From the NCBI RefSeq assembly GCF_003987495.1, contig NZ_NGJU01000015.1, positions 30,148 to 94,147 of the forward strand: DNA of 64,000 nucleotides, in the 5' to 3' direction. Positions 35,915 to 44,867 of this stretch are shown here, one piece after another. Positions within the stretch are counted from its first letter, which is position 1; every line of letters begins with the position of its first letter. The notes beneath the pieces were generated by a model. The model was not told the origin of the DNA. It did no database searches and saw nothing but the letters and a program-made list of their open reading frames with translations. A program made the translations under genes and the position numbers. This stretch comes from Vagococcus salmoninarum (GTDB lineage Bacteria; Bacillota; Bacilli; Lactobacillales; Vagococcaceae).

Positions 35915-37432
35915 TTAACTAATGATTTCAGCTAAGGCTGTTTGATTTAAAGTCTCGTAATGCTGGAAAAAAGTCGCTAATTTTTTAAAGACAGCGTGAT
36001 TTTTTGTTAGAACATCATTTTCAACTTGTAAAACTAGCAAAGGCTCATGTAAGCTCATCCGTAATAAGAACCAGCCACTACCATAATCCTTACTAACGGT
36101 GACTCGTAACCCTTCTTGATTTTCAGGGTCAATCTCAAAACCAGGAGTCTCTTGGACAAATTTTTCTAACTCGTGAATGACTTGCCGGCCAGTTTCTTGA
36201 TAATTAGCCGTAGTAATTTTAAAACGGACTTCTTGGGCCTCGGCTGGTTGGGCTAAGTCTGCCATTAAATCAGTAATTGTTTTCTGCTGTTTTTGTAATT
36301 TAGGTAACAGCATCAAGATTTTAGCAATCACATAAGCCCCATCATCTAAGAAATAATTTTCTTTGAAAGCGGCATGCCCACTAGTCTCAATGGCTAATTC
36401 CACTTGGGTCCCCTCTTGATTTAGCTTGATTCCTTGATTGATGACATTCCGATAACCACTAATATAACGGTACTGTTTGCCACCTAAACTTTCAATAAAA
36501 TGTTTTAAATGGGTCGATGTCGGTGAGTTCGTGACAATCGTTGAACCAGGATGCTCCTCAAGGACAATCTTCGCTAAGACTGCAATCAAGCTATTACGAT
36601 TAATCCCGTTCCCCGCCTGATCAACAATTGCTGAACGATCCACATCGGTATCAAAAATGACCCCTAAGTCAGCCTGATGTTGCAAAACAGCTTGCTGAAT
36701 ACTTGCCATAGCTGCTGGGTTGTCTGGATTGGGAATATGATTTGGGAAATTGCCATCTGGGTCTAAAAACTGACTGCCTGTTGTATCTGCCCCTAAAACT
36801 TCTAAGACTTGACTAGCAAAATAGCCACCAGCCCCATTGCCGGCATCAACAATAATATGAAAACCAGCTAGTGGTTTTTCTGCCTCACTGCCGATTCCTT
36901 GACGAATTTTAGTGACTAAATCTGCGGCATACAAAGGAATCAAATCCCGTTTTTCCACAGTCCCTAATGGAATTATTTGGTCTGTAGACTGTTGCTCAAG
37001 AGCTAATTCAACAAGTCGTTCAACGTCTTCATGCTCAGCCCCACCTTTTTTAGTAAACAGTTTAATGCCATTAAAGTAGTAAGGCAGATGACTAGCTGTC
37101 AACATAATGCCTAAGTCACACTGATACTCAGCAAACTGGGTTGCCATAAACATCGCTGGTGTCGTCGCCAACCCAACATCAATCACTGTCACCCCTTGAT
37201 TAACAAAAGTTTCAATCATCGCGTTTTTTAGACTATCTGCTGTTAAACGGCTGTCATGACCAATAGCAATTTTCAAATCGCGACGGCCTAATAAATCTAA
37301 CTGTAACCACTTAACGATACCGATAGCGAGTTGTTGAACTTCGACTGGTGTTAAATTAGCCTCACCCGCTTCCGTTCTTAGTGCTCGTCCTCTTAAATCC
37401 GAACCGTTAATTAGTTCTTGTAAGTTACTCAT
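35915..37432 (-). CDS. Phosphomannomutase/phosphoglucomutase family protein
   Basis: Phosphohexomutase interconverting 1- and 6-phospho sugars; the exact sugar (glucose, mannose or both) is not decided by sequence alone. It has 505 residues. The phosphoserine site is in MLTASHLPYYFNG, the Mg-binding loop is FDTDVDRSA, the sugar-binding loop is IETSGHAAFKE, and the C-terminal phosphate loop is RVTVSKDYGSGW. It resembles ManB/AlgC-type enzymes more than the Firmicute PgcA (about 575 residues). It lies 11 bp after argR, so may be co-transcribed. Confidence 0.9.
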   Translation of the reverse strand: MSNLQELINGSDLRGRALRTEAGEANLTPVEVQQLAIGIVKWLQLDLLGRRDLKIAIGHDSRLTADSLKNAMIETFVNQGVTVIDVGLATTPAMFMATQFAEYQCDLGIMLTASHLPYYFNGIKLFTKKGGAEHEDVERLVELALEQQSTDQIIPLGTVEKRDLIPLYAADLVTKIRQGIGSEAEKPLAGFHIIVDAGNGAGGYFASQVLEVLGADTTGSQFLDPDGNFPNHIPNPDNPAAMASIQQAVLQHQADLGVIFDTDVDRSAIVDQAGNGINRNSLIAVLAKIVLEEHPGSTIVTNSPTSTHLKHFIESLGGKQYRYISGYRNVINQGIKLNQEGTQVELAIETSGHAAFKENYFLDDGAYVIAKILMLLPKLQKQQKTITDLMADLAQPAEAQEVRFKITTANYQETGRQVIHELEKFVQETPGFEIDPENQEGLRVTVSKDYGSGWFLLRMSLHEPLLVLQVENDVLTKNHAVFKKLATFFQHYETLNQTALAEIIS

Positions 37433-37443
37433 TTTGTTCCTCC

Positions 37444-37902
37444 TTATTTATTAGTTAAATATGATGAAATCAAATCGTGTAAACCTTGAGCTTCTTCATT
37501 ACTGTGAGTGATTATTGCTAGGGTGTTGGCTCCGGCTAATGTTCCCGCTACTTCTGGTAGCTTCATATCGTCGATAATTGCTGCCACAATATTAGCTGAT
37601 CCGAGGTACGTTTGAATGACTACCATAAATTGGACACAACTAACTTGCTCCACGGAATCAATAATCGCTTCTTCTAAACGATCATTCGTACTAGTAATTG
37701 GCGGGTCCACTAAGACATATTTTATCCGACCTTCTTGGCTATGGCCTTTAACAATTCCTAGCTCACGAACGTCCCGGGAAACTGTCGCTTGAGTAGCTGT
37801 CACGCCTTCTGCTTGTAGTAATCTAATTAACTCTTCTTGAGTTAGAATGTCATTTTCTTGTATCAAGCGTTTGATTATTCCTTGGCGAGTTGTTTTTTTC
37901 AT
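37444..37902 (-). CDS. argR: ArgR/AhrC family regulator with altered arginine site
   Basis: Hexameric regulator of arginine metabolism. It has 152 residues. The N-terminal winged helix includes VTATQATVSRDVRELGIVK (DNA recognition). The C-terminal oligomerisation domain has VSCVQFMVVIQTYLGSANIV. The arginine-binding motif, GDDT in E. coli ArgR and Bacillus AhrC, is GANT here (residues 124-127), so both Asp that contact arginine are missing. Lactobacillales often carry several paralogues with split tasks, and this may be a non-sensing partner. It is divergent from the YiaAB gene. Confidence 0.9.
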   Translation of the reverse strand: MKKTTRQGIIKRLIQENDILTQEELIRLLQAEGVTATQATVSRDVRELGIVKGHSQEGRIKYVLVDPPITSTNDRLEEAIIDSVEQVSCVQFMVVIQTYLGSANIVAAIIDDMKLPEVAGTLAGANTLAIITHSNEEAQGLHDLISSYLTNK

Positions 37903-37930
37903 CAGTCACCGCTCCTTTTTTATCATATAT

Positions 37931-37936
37931 ATTATA
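37931..37936 (-). promoter_or_regulatory. -10 element of argR
   Basis: Perfect TATAAT on the minus strand, 30 bp upstream of the argR start; the -35 is weak. Confidence 0.4.
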
Positions 37937-38028
37937 TCAAAGTTTCTTTAAATTAGCCTTATTTTTGAAAATTCCCTCTCGGACTTCTTGAGGGATAACT
38001 TCCTTTCTCTGTTACCTAACTATTTACA

Positions 38029-38057
38029 TTGACTTTCTTCCATGCTAAAATTAAACT
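38029..38057 (+). promoter_or_regulatory. Promoter of the YiaAB-like gene
   Basis: TTGACT at 38029-38034, 17 bp, TAAACT at 38052-38057, 24 bp before the chosen start. Confidence 0.6.
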
Positions 38058-38081
38058 TTGCAATCATTTAAGGAGTGTATT

Positions 38082-38351
38082 ATGAAAAAGAAAGTCTATC
38101 GCAACACTCCCGCTTTTATCTTTTTAGCTTGGGGTACATTTGGATTATTTGTTTTTCTAATGATGTTAGGGTTATATCATTTGAAAGAGCCATTGATGGT
38201 TAAAGGCTATTATTTAATGGGGTCAGTTGGTCTGATTTCATCATCATTTACGTTAGCAAAAGTCATTCGTGACAATCAAGAAGATGAAGAACGTTATAAT
38301 CGTGTCTATAAAGCTCTTGAAACAACTAAAACTGATGATACTGAAGTCTAA
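38082..38351 (+). CDS. YiaA/YiaB family two-helix membrane protein
   Basis: Small inner-membrane protein of unknown function. I start at ATG 38082 behind AAGGAG, giving 89 residues. An upstream in-frame ATG at 38058 would begin almost at the promoter -10 and can be excluded. The sequence NTPAFIFLAWGTFGLFVFLM forms helix one and GYYLMGSVGLISSSFTLAK helix two, the YiaAB pattern, followed by a charged tail. It has its own promoter and terminator. Confidence 0.85.
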   Translation: MKKKVYRNTPAFIFLAWGTFGLFVFLMMLGLYHLKEPLMVKGYYLMGSVGLISSSFTLAKVIRDNQEDEERYNRVYKALETTKTDDTEV

Positions 38352-38361
38352 GACTTCACTT

Positions 38362-38395
38362 AAAGCAAGGAGCTTAATAGGTTCCTTGCTTTTTA
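38362..38395 (+). terminator. Terminator of the YiaAB-like gene
   Basis: AAAGCAAGGA pairs with TCCTTGCTTT around an 11-base loop, then TTATTT. Confidence 0.85.
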
Positions 38396-38451
38396 TTTAG
38401 CTTTTAACCTAGGGATTCCGCCAAAAGATAGTAATTACACGCTTTTTTTGA

Positions 38452-38578
38452 TATAATGTCAATGTATTTCAGCACAGGTTGCGAAATTGTAAATAACGAT
38501 TTCTAAAATTTAGTCGTCTTCCTGAAGTTACGTGGAAAGAGGCTCTTTTTTTGAAAGATAATTAATTGGAGGATAACT
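38452..38578 (+). promoter_or_regulatory. argS leader with hairpin and terminator-like element
   Basis: TATAAT at 38452-38457 (weak -35) is followed by hairpin GAAATTGT/ACGATTTC around AAATA at 38483-38503, then an imperfect stem AGTCGTCTTCC/GGAAAGAGGCT at 38512-38544 followed by C and seven T. The argS start is 26 bases further. This is the layout of an attenuator. The T-box consensus (GGGTGGNACCGCG) is absent. Confidence 0.5.
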
Positions 38579-40270
38579 ATGAGCGAAAGAAATTTAGTTG
38601 CTACTGCACTTCATCAGGTGCTAGCAGAACATTTAAGCACTGATGAGATTTTAAATTTATTAGAGAATCCGAAATCGGCTCAACATGGCGATGTGGCCTT
38701 TCCCGTTTTTTCACTAGCAAAAGTTTTACGAAAAGCCCCTCAAGCGATTGCAGCAGATCTTGTTGCCCAAATCCCTGCTGACAATTTTGAAAAAGTTGAA
38801 GTTGCTGGACCTTACATTAACTTCTTTTTAGATAAAGGCAAAGTTAGTCAACGTACTCTTGCTAAAATCATCACTGAACAAGCCAATTACGGCGATGCCA
38901 AAATTGGCCAACAACGAAACATTCCAATTGATATGTCTTCACCTAACATTGCTAAACCAATGTCCATGGGTCACTTACGTTCGACAGTGATCGGTAGTTC
39001 ATTAGCTAAAATTTTAGCTAAAATTGACTACGCACCGATTCGGATTAACTACATTGGTGACTGGGGAACACAGTTCGGTAAGCTAATTGTTGCCTATAAA
39101 AAATGGGGCAATGAAGATGCCGTTCGAGAAGCACCAATCAAAGAGCTTCTACGCTTATACGTTGGTTTCCATGAAGAAGCCGAAAAAAATCCAGAACTGG
39201 ATGATGAAGGTCGCTACTGGTTTAAAAAGCTAGAAGATGGCGATGAAGAGGCTACTCATTTGTGGAAATGGTTCCGGGAAGAATCTTTAAAAGAATTTCA
39301 ACGGATTTATGATATTTTAGAAGTTGATTTTGATTCTTACAATGGTGAATCTTTCTATAACGATAAAATGGATCGAGTTACTGATCTCTTAGAAGAAAAA
39401 CACTTACTTGAAAATAACCAAGGTGCTGACATTGTCGATTTAGAGAAATATAACTTAAACCCTGCCTTGATTCGTAAATCTGATGGGGCAACTTTATATA
39501 TCACTCGTGATTTGGCTTCAGCTTTATACCGTAAAGAAAATTACGACTTCGCCCAAGCTTTATACGTGGTTGGTAATGAACAGTCCACTCACTTTAAACA
39601 ACTAAAAGCTGTTTTAACTGAAATGGGTTATGACTGGTCAGAAGACATCCACCACGTACCTTTTGGTTTGATTACTAAAGACGGGAAAAAACTTTCAACT
39701 CGTAAAGGCAAAATTGTTTTACTCGAAGAAGTCTTAAAAGAAGCTACTGATTTAGCCTTAGCCCAAATTGAAGCTAAAAACCCTGACTTACCAAATAAAG
39801 AAGAAGTTGCTCATCAAGTTGGTGTTGGCGCAGTTATTTTCCACGACCTTAAAAATGACCGCTTAAACAACTTTGACTTCTCATTAGAAGAAGTGGTCCG
39901 TTTTGAAGGTGAAACTGGTCCCTATGCTCAATACACTCATGCGCGTTGTGCCTCTATCTTACGTAAAACAAGTTGGACACCTGATTCAGCAACTGACTAT
40001 CCTTTAAATGATTCTGAAAGCTGGGAAGTCATTAAATTATTACAAGCTTTCCCAAGTGCTGTCATTCGTGCTTCAGAAAAATATGAGCCTTCAGTCATTG
40101 CTCGTCATGCTATTCAATTGGCACAAGCCTTTAATAAGTACTATGCCCACACTAAAATCGTCAATGATGACGGTAAACAAGATGCTCGTTTAGCTCTTGT
40201 TTACGCCGTTAAAGTTGTTTTAAAAGAAGATTTACGTCTCTTAGGTTTAAAAGCCCCAGAAGAAATGTAA
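38579..40270 (+). CDS. argS: Arginyl-tRNA synthetase
   Basis: Class I aminoacyl-tRNA synthetase charging tRNA-Arg. It has 563 residues, normal length. The N-terminal Add1 domain covers about 1-110. The HIGH-type motif is [16 protein letters not shown] (about 122-137), and the KMSK-type loop is KKLSTRKGK near 360. The C-terminal helical anticodon domain (DALR) begins around 445. GGAGGATAA precedes the ATG. A structured leader upstream suggests transcriptional attenuation. Confidence 0.97.
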   Translation: MSERNLVATALHQVLAEHLSTDEILNLLENPKSAQHGDVAFPVFSLAKVLRKAPQAIAADLVAQIPADNFEKVEVAGPYINFFLDKGKVSQRTLAKIITEQANYGDAKIGQQRNIPIDMSSPNIAKPMSMGHLRSTVIGSSLAKILAKIDYAPIRINYIGDWGTQFGKLIVAYKKWGNEDAVREAPIKELLRLYVGFHEEAEKNPELDDEGRYWFKKLEDGDEEATHLWKWFREESLKEFQRIYDILEVDFDSYNGESFYNDKMDRVTDLLEEKHLLENNQGADIVDLEKYNLNPALIRKSDGATLYITRDLASALYRKENYDFAQALYVVGNEQSTHFKQLKAVLTEMGYDWSEDIHHVPFGLITKDGKKLSTRKGKIVLLEEVLKEATDLALAQIEAKNPDLPNKEEVAHQVGVGAVIFHDLKNDRLNNFDFSLEEVVRFEGETGPYAQYTHARCASILRKTSWTPDSATDYPLNDSESWEVIKLLQAFPSAVIRASEKYEPSVIARHAIQLAQAFNKYYAHTKIVNDDGKQDARLALVYAVKVVLKEDLRLLGLKAPEEM

Positions 40271-40279
40271 CTTTTGACG

Positions 40280-40306
40280 AACCACCTAGTTTTTTAGGTG
40301 GTTTTT
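40280..40306 (+). terminator. Terminator of argS
   Basis: AACCACCTA/TAGGTGGTT with six-base loop followed by TTTATTTTG. Confidence 0.85.
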
Positions 40307-40389
40307 ATTTTGTCTCAATAAAAAAAGCCCTCATAGCTAGTAACTTGCTACAAGAACTTTAAAAATATTAATTTTGTCATTCATCAGCC

Positions 40390-40875
40390 TTAACTTAAAT
40401 CGATTTTTTGATTAATTGCATACATAATTGGTGCTGACACACTCATGATGACTAATTCACTTAAAGCTGTCGTGCCATAAGTTAACCAAAATGGTAATTC
40501 GATAGCAATATGCAACATCCAAGCGATTAAACACATACTAATCGTAAAAAATAGTGTGTTAAGGATTAAACGTTTTTTAACATTAGGCACATACTTCGTT
40601 AATAACGCTGTTAGACCTAAAGCTAAAAAGGTTTGGCCGCCGCCAAAAATCACATCTAACCAGCCAAATTCTGAAAATAGCATATTGTAGAGGACCACTC
40701 CACCTAATACACCCCACATTAGTTTTTTATTAAACACGACTAAATGGTTTAAGCTTTCAGATATTCGTAATTGAAGGGGGCCTTGATTTAAAGGCGAAAT
40801 CATTGAGAGGGCTAAATACATTGCCGCAATAATCCCATTCAAAACTAGTACTTTTGTCTTTTTACTACTTGTCAT
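40390..40875 (-). CDS. queT: QueT family queuosine precursor transporter
   Basis: Substrate-specific membrane component, probably ECF type, for a queuosine precursor (COG4708). I start at ATG 40875 behind GGAGGAGGTAG, giving 161 residues; the frame is open for 25 codons upstream but these lie in the structured leader. Family hallmarks are PLQLRISESLNHLVVFNKK (about 38-56) and IELPFWLTYGTTALSELVIM. There are about five hydrophobic segments. The leader suggests riboswitch control. Confidence 0.9.
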   Translation of the reverse strand: MTSSKKTKVLVLNGIIAAMYLALSMISPLNQGPLQLRISESLNHLVVFNKKLMWGVLGGVVLYNMLFSEFGWLDVIFGGGQTFLALGLTALLTKYVPNVKKRLILNTLFFTISMCLIAWMLHIAIELPFWLTYGTTALSELVIMSVSAPIMYAINQKIDLS

Positions 40876-40975
40876 TTTTCTACCTCCTCCGAGTTTTGAT
40901 GACGTGGGATGGTTGATGAACCACGTTGGGATAAGTGAAAGAAAAGACAACGACTACTCCCAAAGTAGGCGTTCC
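40876..40975 (-). ncRNA. Structured queT leader, candidate preQ1-sensing RNA
   Basis: The transcript from the promoter at 40983-41011 has about 100 bases before queT. Two hairpins are visible: AACG-CTAC/GTAG-CGTT at 40949-40973, and ACGTGG/CCACGT at 40902-40926 with a competing GGTT/AACC pairing. The second hairpin ends about 12 bases before the ribosome-binding site. PreQ1 riboswitches commonly precede this gene family, but I could not fit the known class I or class II consensus. Confidence 0.45.
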
Positions 40976-40982
40976 TTGTAAC

Positions 40983-41011
40983 ATTATAGAGGATGAGACT
41001 ATTTTTGACAA
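40983..41011 (-). promoter_or_regulatory. Promoter of queT
   Basis: Minus strand TTGTCA (41011-41006), 17 bp, TATAAT (40988-40983). Near-consensus. Confidence 0.7.
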
Positions 41012-41080
41012 GAGCTGCTAGTCTTTCTTTTAGACTACACCTAACCTTGTTTTATTTTGACTTACCTTAGTGAGTCATTT

Positions 41081-41090
41081 TTGGTATAAT
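41081..41090 (+). promoter_or_regulatory. Extended -10 promoter of dagK
   Basis: TGGTATAAT (41082-41090) combines a TGn extension with a perfect -10; TTACCT lies 17 bp upstream. Confidence 0.55.
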
Positions 41091-41114
41091 AGTCATCTGT
41101 GAAAGGAGCTTGTT

Positions 41115-42080
41115 ATGACTGATTTTATTTATCACTTAATTATCAATCGCAATGCCGGCAGTGGTAATGGCGCTCAAGCCGCCCAGGCTGTTATTAATGA
41201 CTTAAAGAAACGGCAACTGCCTTTTGAAACTTATACAACCGACTACCAAGGCCATGCCTTTGAATTAACTAATCACTTGCTTGCAACGACTTTAAAACCT
41301 TGGGAGGAAAAAAGGGACCTAAGCCTTCCCTTTCCTTTATTAGTCGTCTTAGGTGGTGACGGAACCCTCCATGAAGTAATTAACGCCTTAGGAGACTTTC
41401 CTGATATTCCAGTGGCTTACTTACCTGCTGGTTCAGGTAACGATTTTGCTCGTGGTGTCGCGATTCCCTTACTGCCTTTGAAAGCCTTAGAACAACTTCT
41501 AGCAATTAAAGAACCTCAATTAGTAAACTTGATTAGTTACCATGAATTAATTCAAGATGAAAAAGGCTTAGCGACTAATAATATTGGCATCGGTGTGGAT
41601 GCGGCGATCGTAGCAAAATCCAATTCTTCAAAAGCCAAGGCTACCTTAAACAAGTTTAAATTGGGTTCCTTAACTTACTTATTTTCAGCGATCAGTGTTT
41701 TATTTAAACAATCTGGCTTCCCCGTTTTAATTGAAGCTAACGGCCAAGAGCACCCTTTTAAAAAGACTTTTTTATGTACTACAACTAATCATCCTTATTT
41801 TGGTGGTGGTGTGGCAATTGCCCCAACAGCCGATATTAAGCGACCAGAGCTGGAATTGATCCTTGTTGAACGAATTAATTTATTCAAAATTTTTCACTTA
41901 ATCACGCAATTATTACAGAAGAAACATCTCGGTTCTAAACACGTTCACCATTTTAAAAGCAAGCAACTGCGCATCATCTCAACCACATCCCAATTTGGTC
42001 AAGCTGATGGCGAAGAACTTGGACTCCGCCCCTTTGATATGCAATTTTCTACAACTTCACATTTATTTTGGTTAGCTTAA
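41115..42080 (+). CDS. dagK: Diacylglycerol kinase family lipid kinase
   Basis: Soluble DgkB/YegS-type kinase that phosphorylates diacylglycerol (or a related lipid), recycling it to phosphatidic acid. It has 321 residues. The catalytic domain is marked by IINRNAGSGNGAQAA, VLGGDGTLHEVINAL and LPAGSGNDFARGV. The C-terminal beta-sandwich domain includes GIGVDAAIVAKSN and ends with GQADGEELG. Lipid preference is not certain. It is convergent with recD2. Confidence 0.92.
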   Translation: MTDFIYHLIINRNAGSGNGAQAAQAVINDLKKRQLPFETYTTDYQGHAFELTNHLLATTLKPWEEKRDLSLPFPLLVVLGGDGTLHEVINALGDFPDIPVAYLPAGSGNDFARGVAIPLLPLKALEQLLAIKEPQLVNLISYHELIQDEKGLATNNIGIGVDAAIVAKSNSSKAKATLNKFKLGSLTYLFSAISVLFKQSGFPVLIEANGQEHPFKKTFLCTTTNHPYFGGGVAIAPTADIKRPELELILVERINLFKIFHLITQLLQKKHLGSKHVHHFKSKQLRIISTTSQFGQADGEELGLRPFDMQFSTTSHLFWLA

Positions 42081-42116
42081 AAAAGCCACTTTCTAAAATT
42101 AGAAAGTGGCTTTTTT
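42079..42116. terminator. Bidirectional terminator between dagK and recD2
   Basis: AAAAAAGCCACTTTCT pairs with AGAAAGTGGCTTTTTT around AAAATT. It begins at the dagK stop and touches the recD2 stop codon. Confidence 0.92.
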
Positions 42117-44697
42117 ACATATAATCATAAGGTGAGACGTCTTTTAACCCAATCATCGGGTCAACCGCTTCAGTTTGAACATGTTTAACGGTTAACCTAA
42201 AAGCGATTCCTTCAGGTTCTTCCTCATCTGCTGTCACCGCTGCTTCTTCAATGAGTGGAGCAAATAATGAGATTTCTTCTACAAGCGGAGCAGCTCTTTT
42301 AATTGCTTCTGGCGACTGAGTCACTGCTGCTTCACTTTTGTTTACTTCTTGCTCTGTTTCAAGGTCATCATCTTCCATGACTAAATTGGCTTCATAGACT
42401 TCAAGTTTCGTCTTAATCGTTAAATTCATATCTGTTGCTGAAATAATCCGTTCCGGTAACGTTGTTTTACGATTAATCCCTTCATTGCGGACACAATCCA
42501 CAAAGGCTGAAGTTTCACCAATTAAGATTAAAATATCTTTACTGCGAGTTAAACCTGTATAAAGCAAGTTTCTTTGAAGCATGCGATGGTATTGCCGAAC
42601 CATTGGTAAGATGACCATCTTAAATTCTGACCCTTGGGACTTATGAATTGAGCAACAATAAGACAAGGTAATTTTATTCCACTCATTCCGTTTATACGTG
42701 ACCTCATTACTATCAAACTGTATGACTAACTCATCAATCTTATCATCTGATTCTTTCGCATAAATAATTCCTACAATTTCACCCATGTCGCCGTTAAAGA
42801 CGTTTGTTTCGGGACTGTTGACAAGTTGTAAGACTTTATCACCAATTCGATAGACTTTATCATTCCAGATAACTTCTTTCCGTTTACCAGTTTCATTGCC
42901 ATTAAAGATTTCTTGCATCATTTTATTAATGTTATCAATTCCCGCAACCCCGCGATACATCGGCGCTAAGACTTGGATGTCTTGAGCAGTAAAGCCTTTA
43001 GACTTCGCTCGGGTGACAATTTGTCGAATGGTTTCTTCGATTTGATAAGCCGTTGCACTAAAGAAAGAGCGGTCTTTCCGATTTTGAGTAAAATCAGCTG
43101 GGAGCTCGCCATTTTTAATACTATGAGCTAAAGGGATGATACTAGAATCGTCGTCTTGGCGGTAAATTTCAACTAACTCACAACTAGGAATTTCATTGAT
43201 GCTTAATAAATCATGGAGAACTTGACCAGGGCCGACTGAAGGTAACTGATCTTTGTCCCCAACAAAAATAACTTGCATGTTAGTCGGGATGGCTTTTAAT
43301 AAGGTATTAGCCAACCACGTATCGACCATTGAGAGTTCATCAACAATCAACAAACCACCTTCTAATTCCTTGGCAGAGGCGCTTGTATCCTTTTCACGAC
43401 CTGTAAGACCTAAAAGCCGATGAATCGTGCTAGCGGGCAAGCCAGTAGTCTCATTCATCCGTTTAGCAGCTCGGCCAGTCGGGGCAGCTAGTAAAATTGG
43501 AAAAATCTCATTGTGATAATCATCAATGTCTAAAGACAAGCCATTTAATTCTGCAAATAAGGTCACAATTCCATTAATAACAGTAGTTTTACCTGTTCCT
43601 GGGCCACCGGTTAAAATAAATAATGGTGATTTGATGGCGGCTTTAATCGCCTCAATTTGTGACTCCCCATAGGAAATTCCTAATTTTTTTTCTAACAAGG
43701 TCAAATTACTAACAATGTCTTCCTCAGCATACTTAATTTGTTTCTTGCGACTGAGCAAGCGTTGAACGGAAGTTCCAATCCCCCATTCTGAGAAAAATAA
43801 CGAATTATCATAAAGTTTAGTGCCTTCTTGTTGAATTTTCCCTTCTTCAACTAAGCGAATAATCTCTTCCGCCCCATCGTCGACTTTAATTTCAAAAGGG
43901 CGACTATTTTCTAAGGTTCTGATTGATTGTTTCAATAAATCTTCTGCTTCAATGTAAGTGTCACCACCATCTAAACAGGTGGCTATTAATTCATGGAGAA
44001 TCGCCGCTCGGATTCGTTGGGGGGAATCAACTGCATAACCTAGTTGTTCTGCTAAGTTATCCGCTCGTTTAAAGCCAATCCCTTCAATGTCTTCCGTTAA
44101 TCGATAAGGGTTCTCTTGAATCAGTTCTAACGTATCGGCTTTATACATTTGATAGATTGCCATGGCTAATTGGCTTCCAAAGCCATATTGATTCAAGCCA
44201 ATCACAATTTGTTCCATGCCATAGTTATCACTAATTTGTTTGACTAACATCAGTCGCTTTTCTTTCGACAAGCCACTGACTTCCGTTAGCTTCTCCGGAT
44301 TCGCCATAATGCCATCAATTGCATTATCACCAAAAACAGCCACAATATTTTGGGCCGTCTTTTTTCCAATTCCAGGAAAGTTATCCCCTGATAAATAATT
44401 AATTAAACCTGCTGTTGAAGTTGGTTTGTCTTGTTGATAAGTGTCAACTTGAAATTGTTTCCCATATTTCGCATGGTCGACTACATTACCACTAAAACGA
44501 TAAATTTCTTCTTCTTGAATTTGCCCGAAATTTCCGGTTACCACGATTTCTGCTTCTTGATAGCTCGTGTTTGTTTCTACGACCTTGATTAGCATTACTT
44601 TATAGAAATTCGTTGGATTTTGGAAAAAGATAGCAGCTACCTTGCCAACGATAAATAATTCATTTACTTCTGCTTGTCCATTTTCTAAAGTTGCCAT
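42115..44697 (-). CDS. recD2: RecD2-type SF1 DNA helicase
   Basis: 5'-3' superfamily 1B helicase of the YrrC/RecD2 type, acting in DNA repair without RecBC. I start at ATG 44697 (MATLENGQAEVN) behind AGGTGG; an ATG 27 bp upstream lies before the predicted transcript start. It has 860 residues: an N-terminal OB-like domain, helix-hairpin-helix repeats (NFPGIGKKTAQNIVA, IEGIGFKRADNLAE), Walker A TGGPGTGKTT, LLIVDELSMVD, and the C-terminal helicase motif SIHKSQGSEF. The last 80 residues are acidic and probably disordered. Confidence 0.94.
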   Translation of the reverse strand: MATLENGQAEVNELFIVGKVAAIFFQNPTNFYKVMLIKVVETNTSYQEAEIVVTGNFGQIQEEEIYRFSGNVVDHAKYGKQFQVDTYQQDKPTSTAGLINYLSGDNFPGIGKKTAQNIVAVFGDNAIDGIMANPEKLTEVSGLSKEKRLMLVKQISDNYGMEQIVIGLNQYGFGSQLAMAIYQMYKADTLELIQENPYRLTEDIEGIGFKRADNLAEQLGYAVDSPQRIRAAILHELIATCLDGGDTYIEAEDLLKQSIRTLENSRPFEIKVDDGAEEIIRLVEEGKIQQEGTKLYDNSLFFSEWGIGTSVQRLLSRKKQIKYAEEDIVSNLTLLEKKLGISYGESQIEAIKAAIKSPLFILTGGPGTGKTTVINGIVTLFAELNGLSLDIDDYHNEIFPILLAAPTGRAAKRMNETTGLPASTIHRLLGLTGREKDTSASAKELEGGLLIVDELSMVDTWLANTLLKAIPTNMQVIFVGDKDQLPSVGPGQVLHDLLSINEIPSCELVEIYRQDDDSSIIPLAHSIKNGELPADFTQNRKDRSFFSATAYQIEETIRQIVTRAKSKGFTAQDIQVLAPMYRGVAGIDNINKMMQEIFNGNETGKRKEVIWNDKVYRIGDKVLQLVNSPETNVFNGDMGEIVGIIYAKESDDKIDELVIQFDSNEVTYKRNEWNKITLSYCCSIHKSQGSEFKMVILPMVRQYHRMLQRNLLYTGLTRSKDILILIGETSAFVDCVRNEGINRKTTLPERIISATDMNLTIKTKLEVYEANLVMEDDDLETEQEVNKSEAAVTQSPEAIKRAAPLVEEISLFAPLIEEAAVTADEEEPEGIAFRLTVKHVQTEAVDPMIGLKDVSPYDYM

Positions 44698-44727
44698 TCT
44701 GCCACCTACTTTCAATCTCTTCATTCA

Positions 44728-44756
44728 ATGATAGTCGTTTGCTTGAAAAATGACAA
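44728..44756 (-). promoter_or_regulatory. Promoter of recD2
   Basis: Minus strand TTGTCA (44756-44751), 17 bp, TATCAT (44733-44728). The implied transcript start near 44721 supports ATG 44697 as the recD2 start. Confidence 0.6.
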
Positions 44757-44867
44757 GATGTAAAGTATTATTTAAGCAAATAGCTGATACATTTCAAGTT
44801 CATACCTCTTACTCGACTCCCTTCTGTTCCCCCTAAGTAGGTATCATCATGAAAGGCGGTGTCTTTA

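Noticed and set aside
38452-38578. T-box riboswitch before argS
   Set aside because: The position fits but the conserved GGGTGGNACCGCG-type core and specifier stem are not visible.
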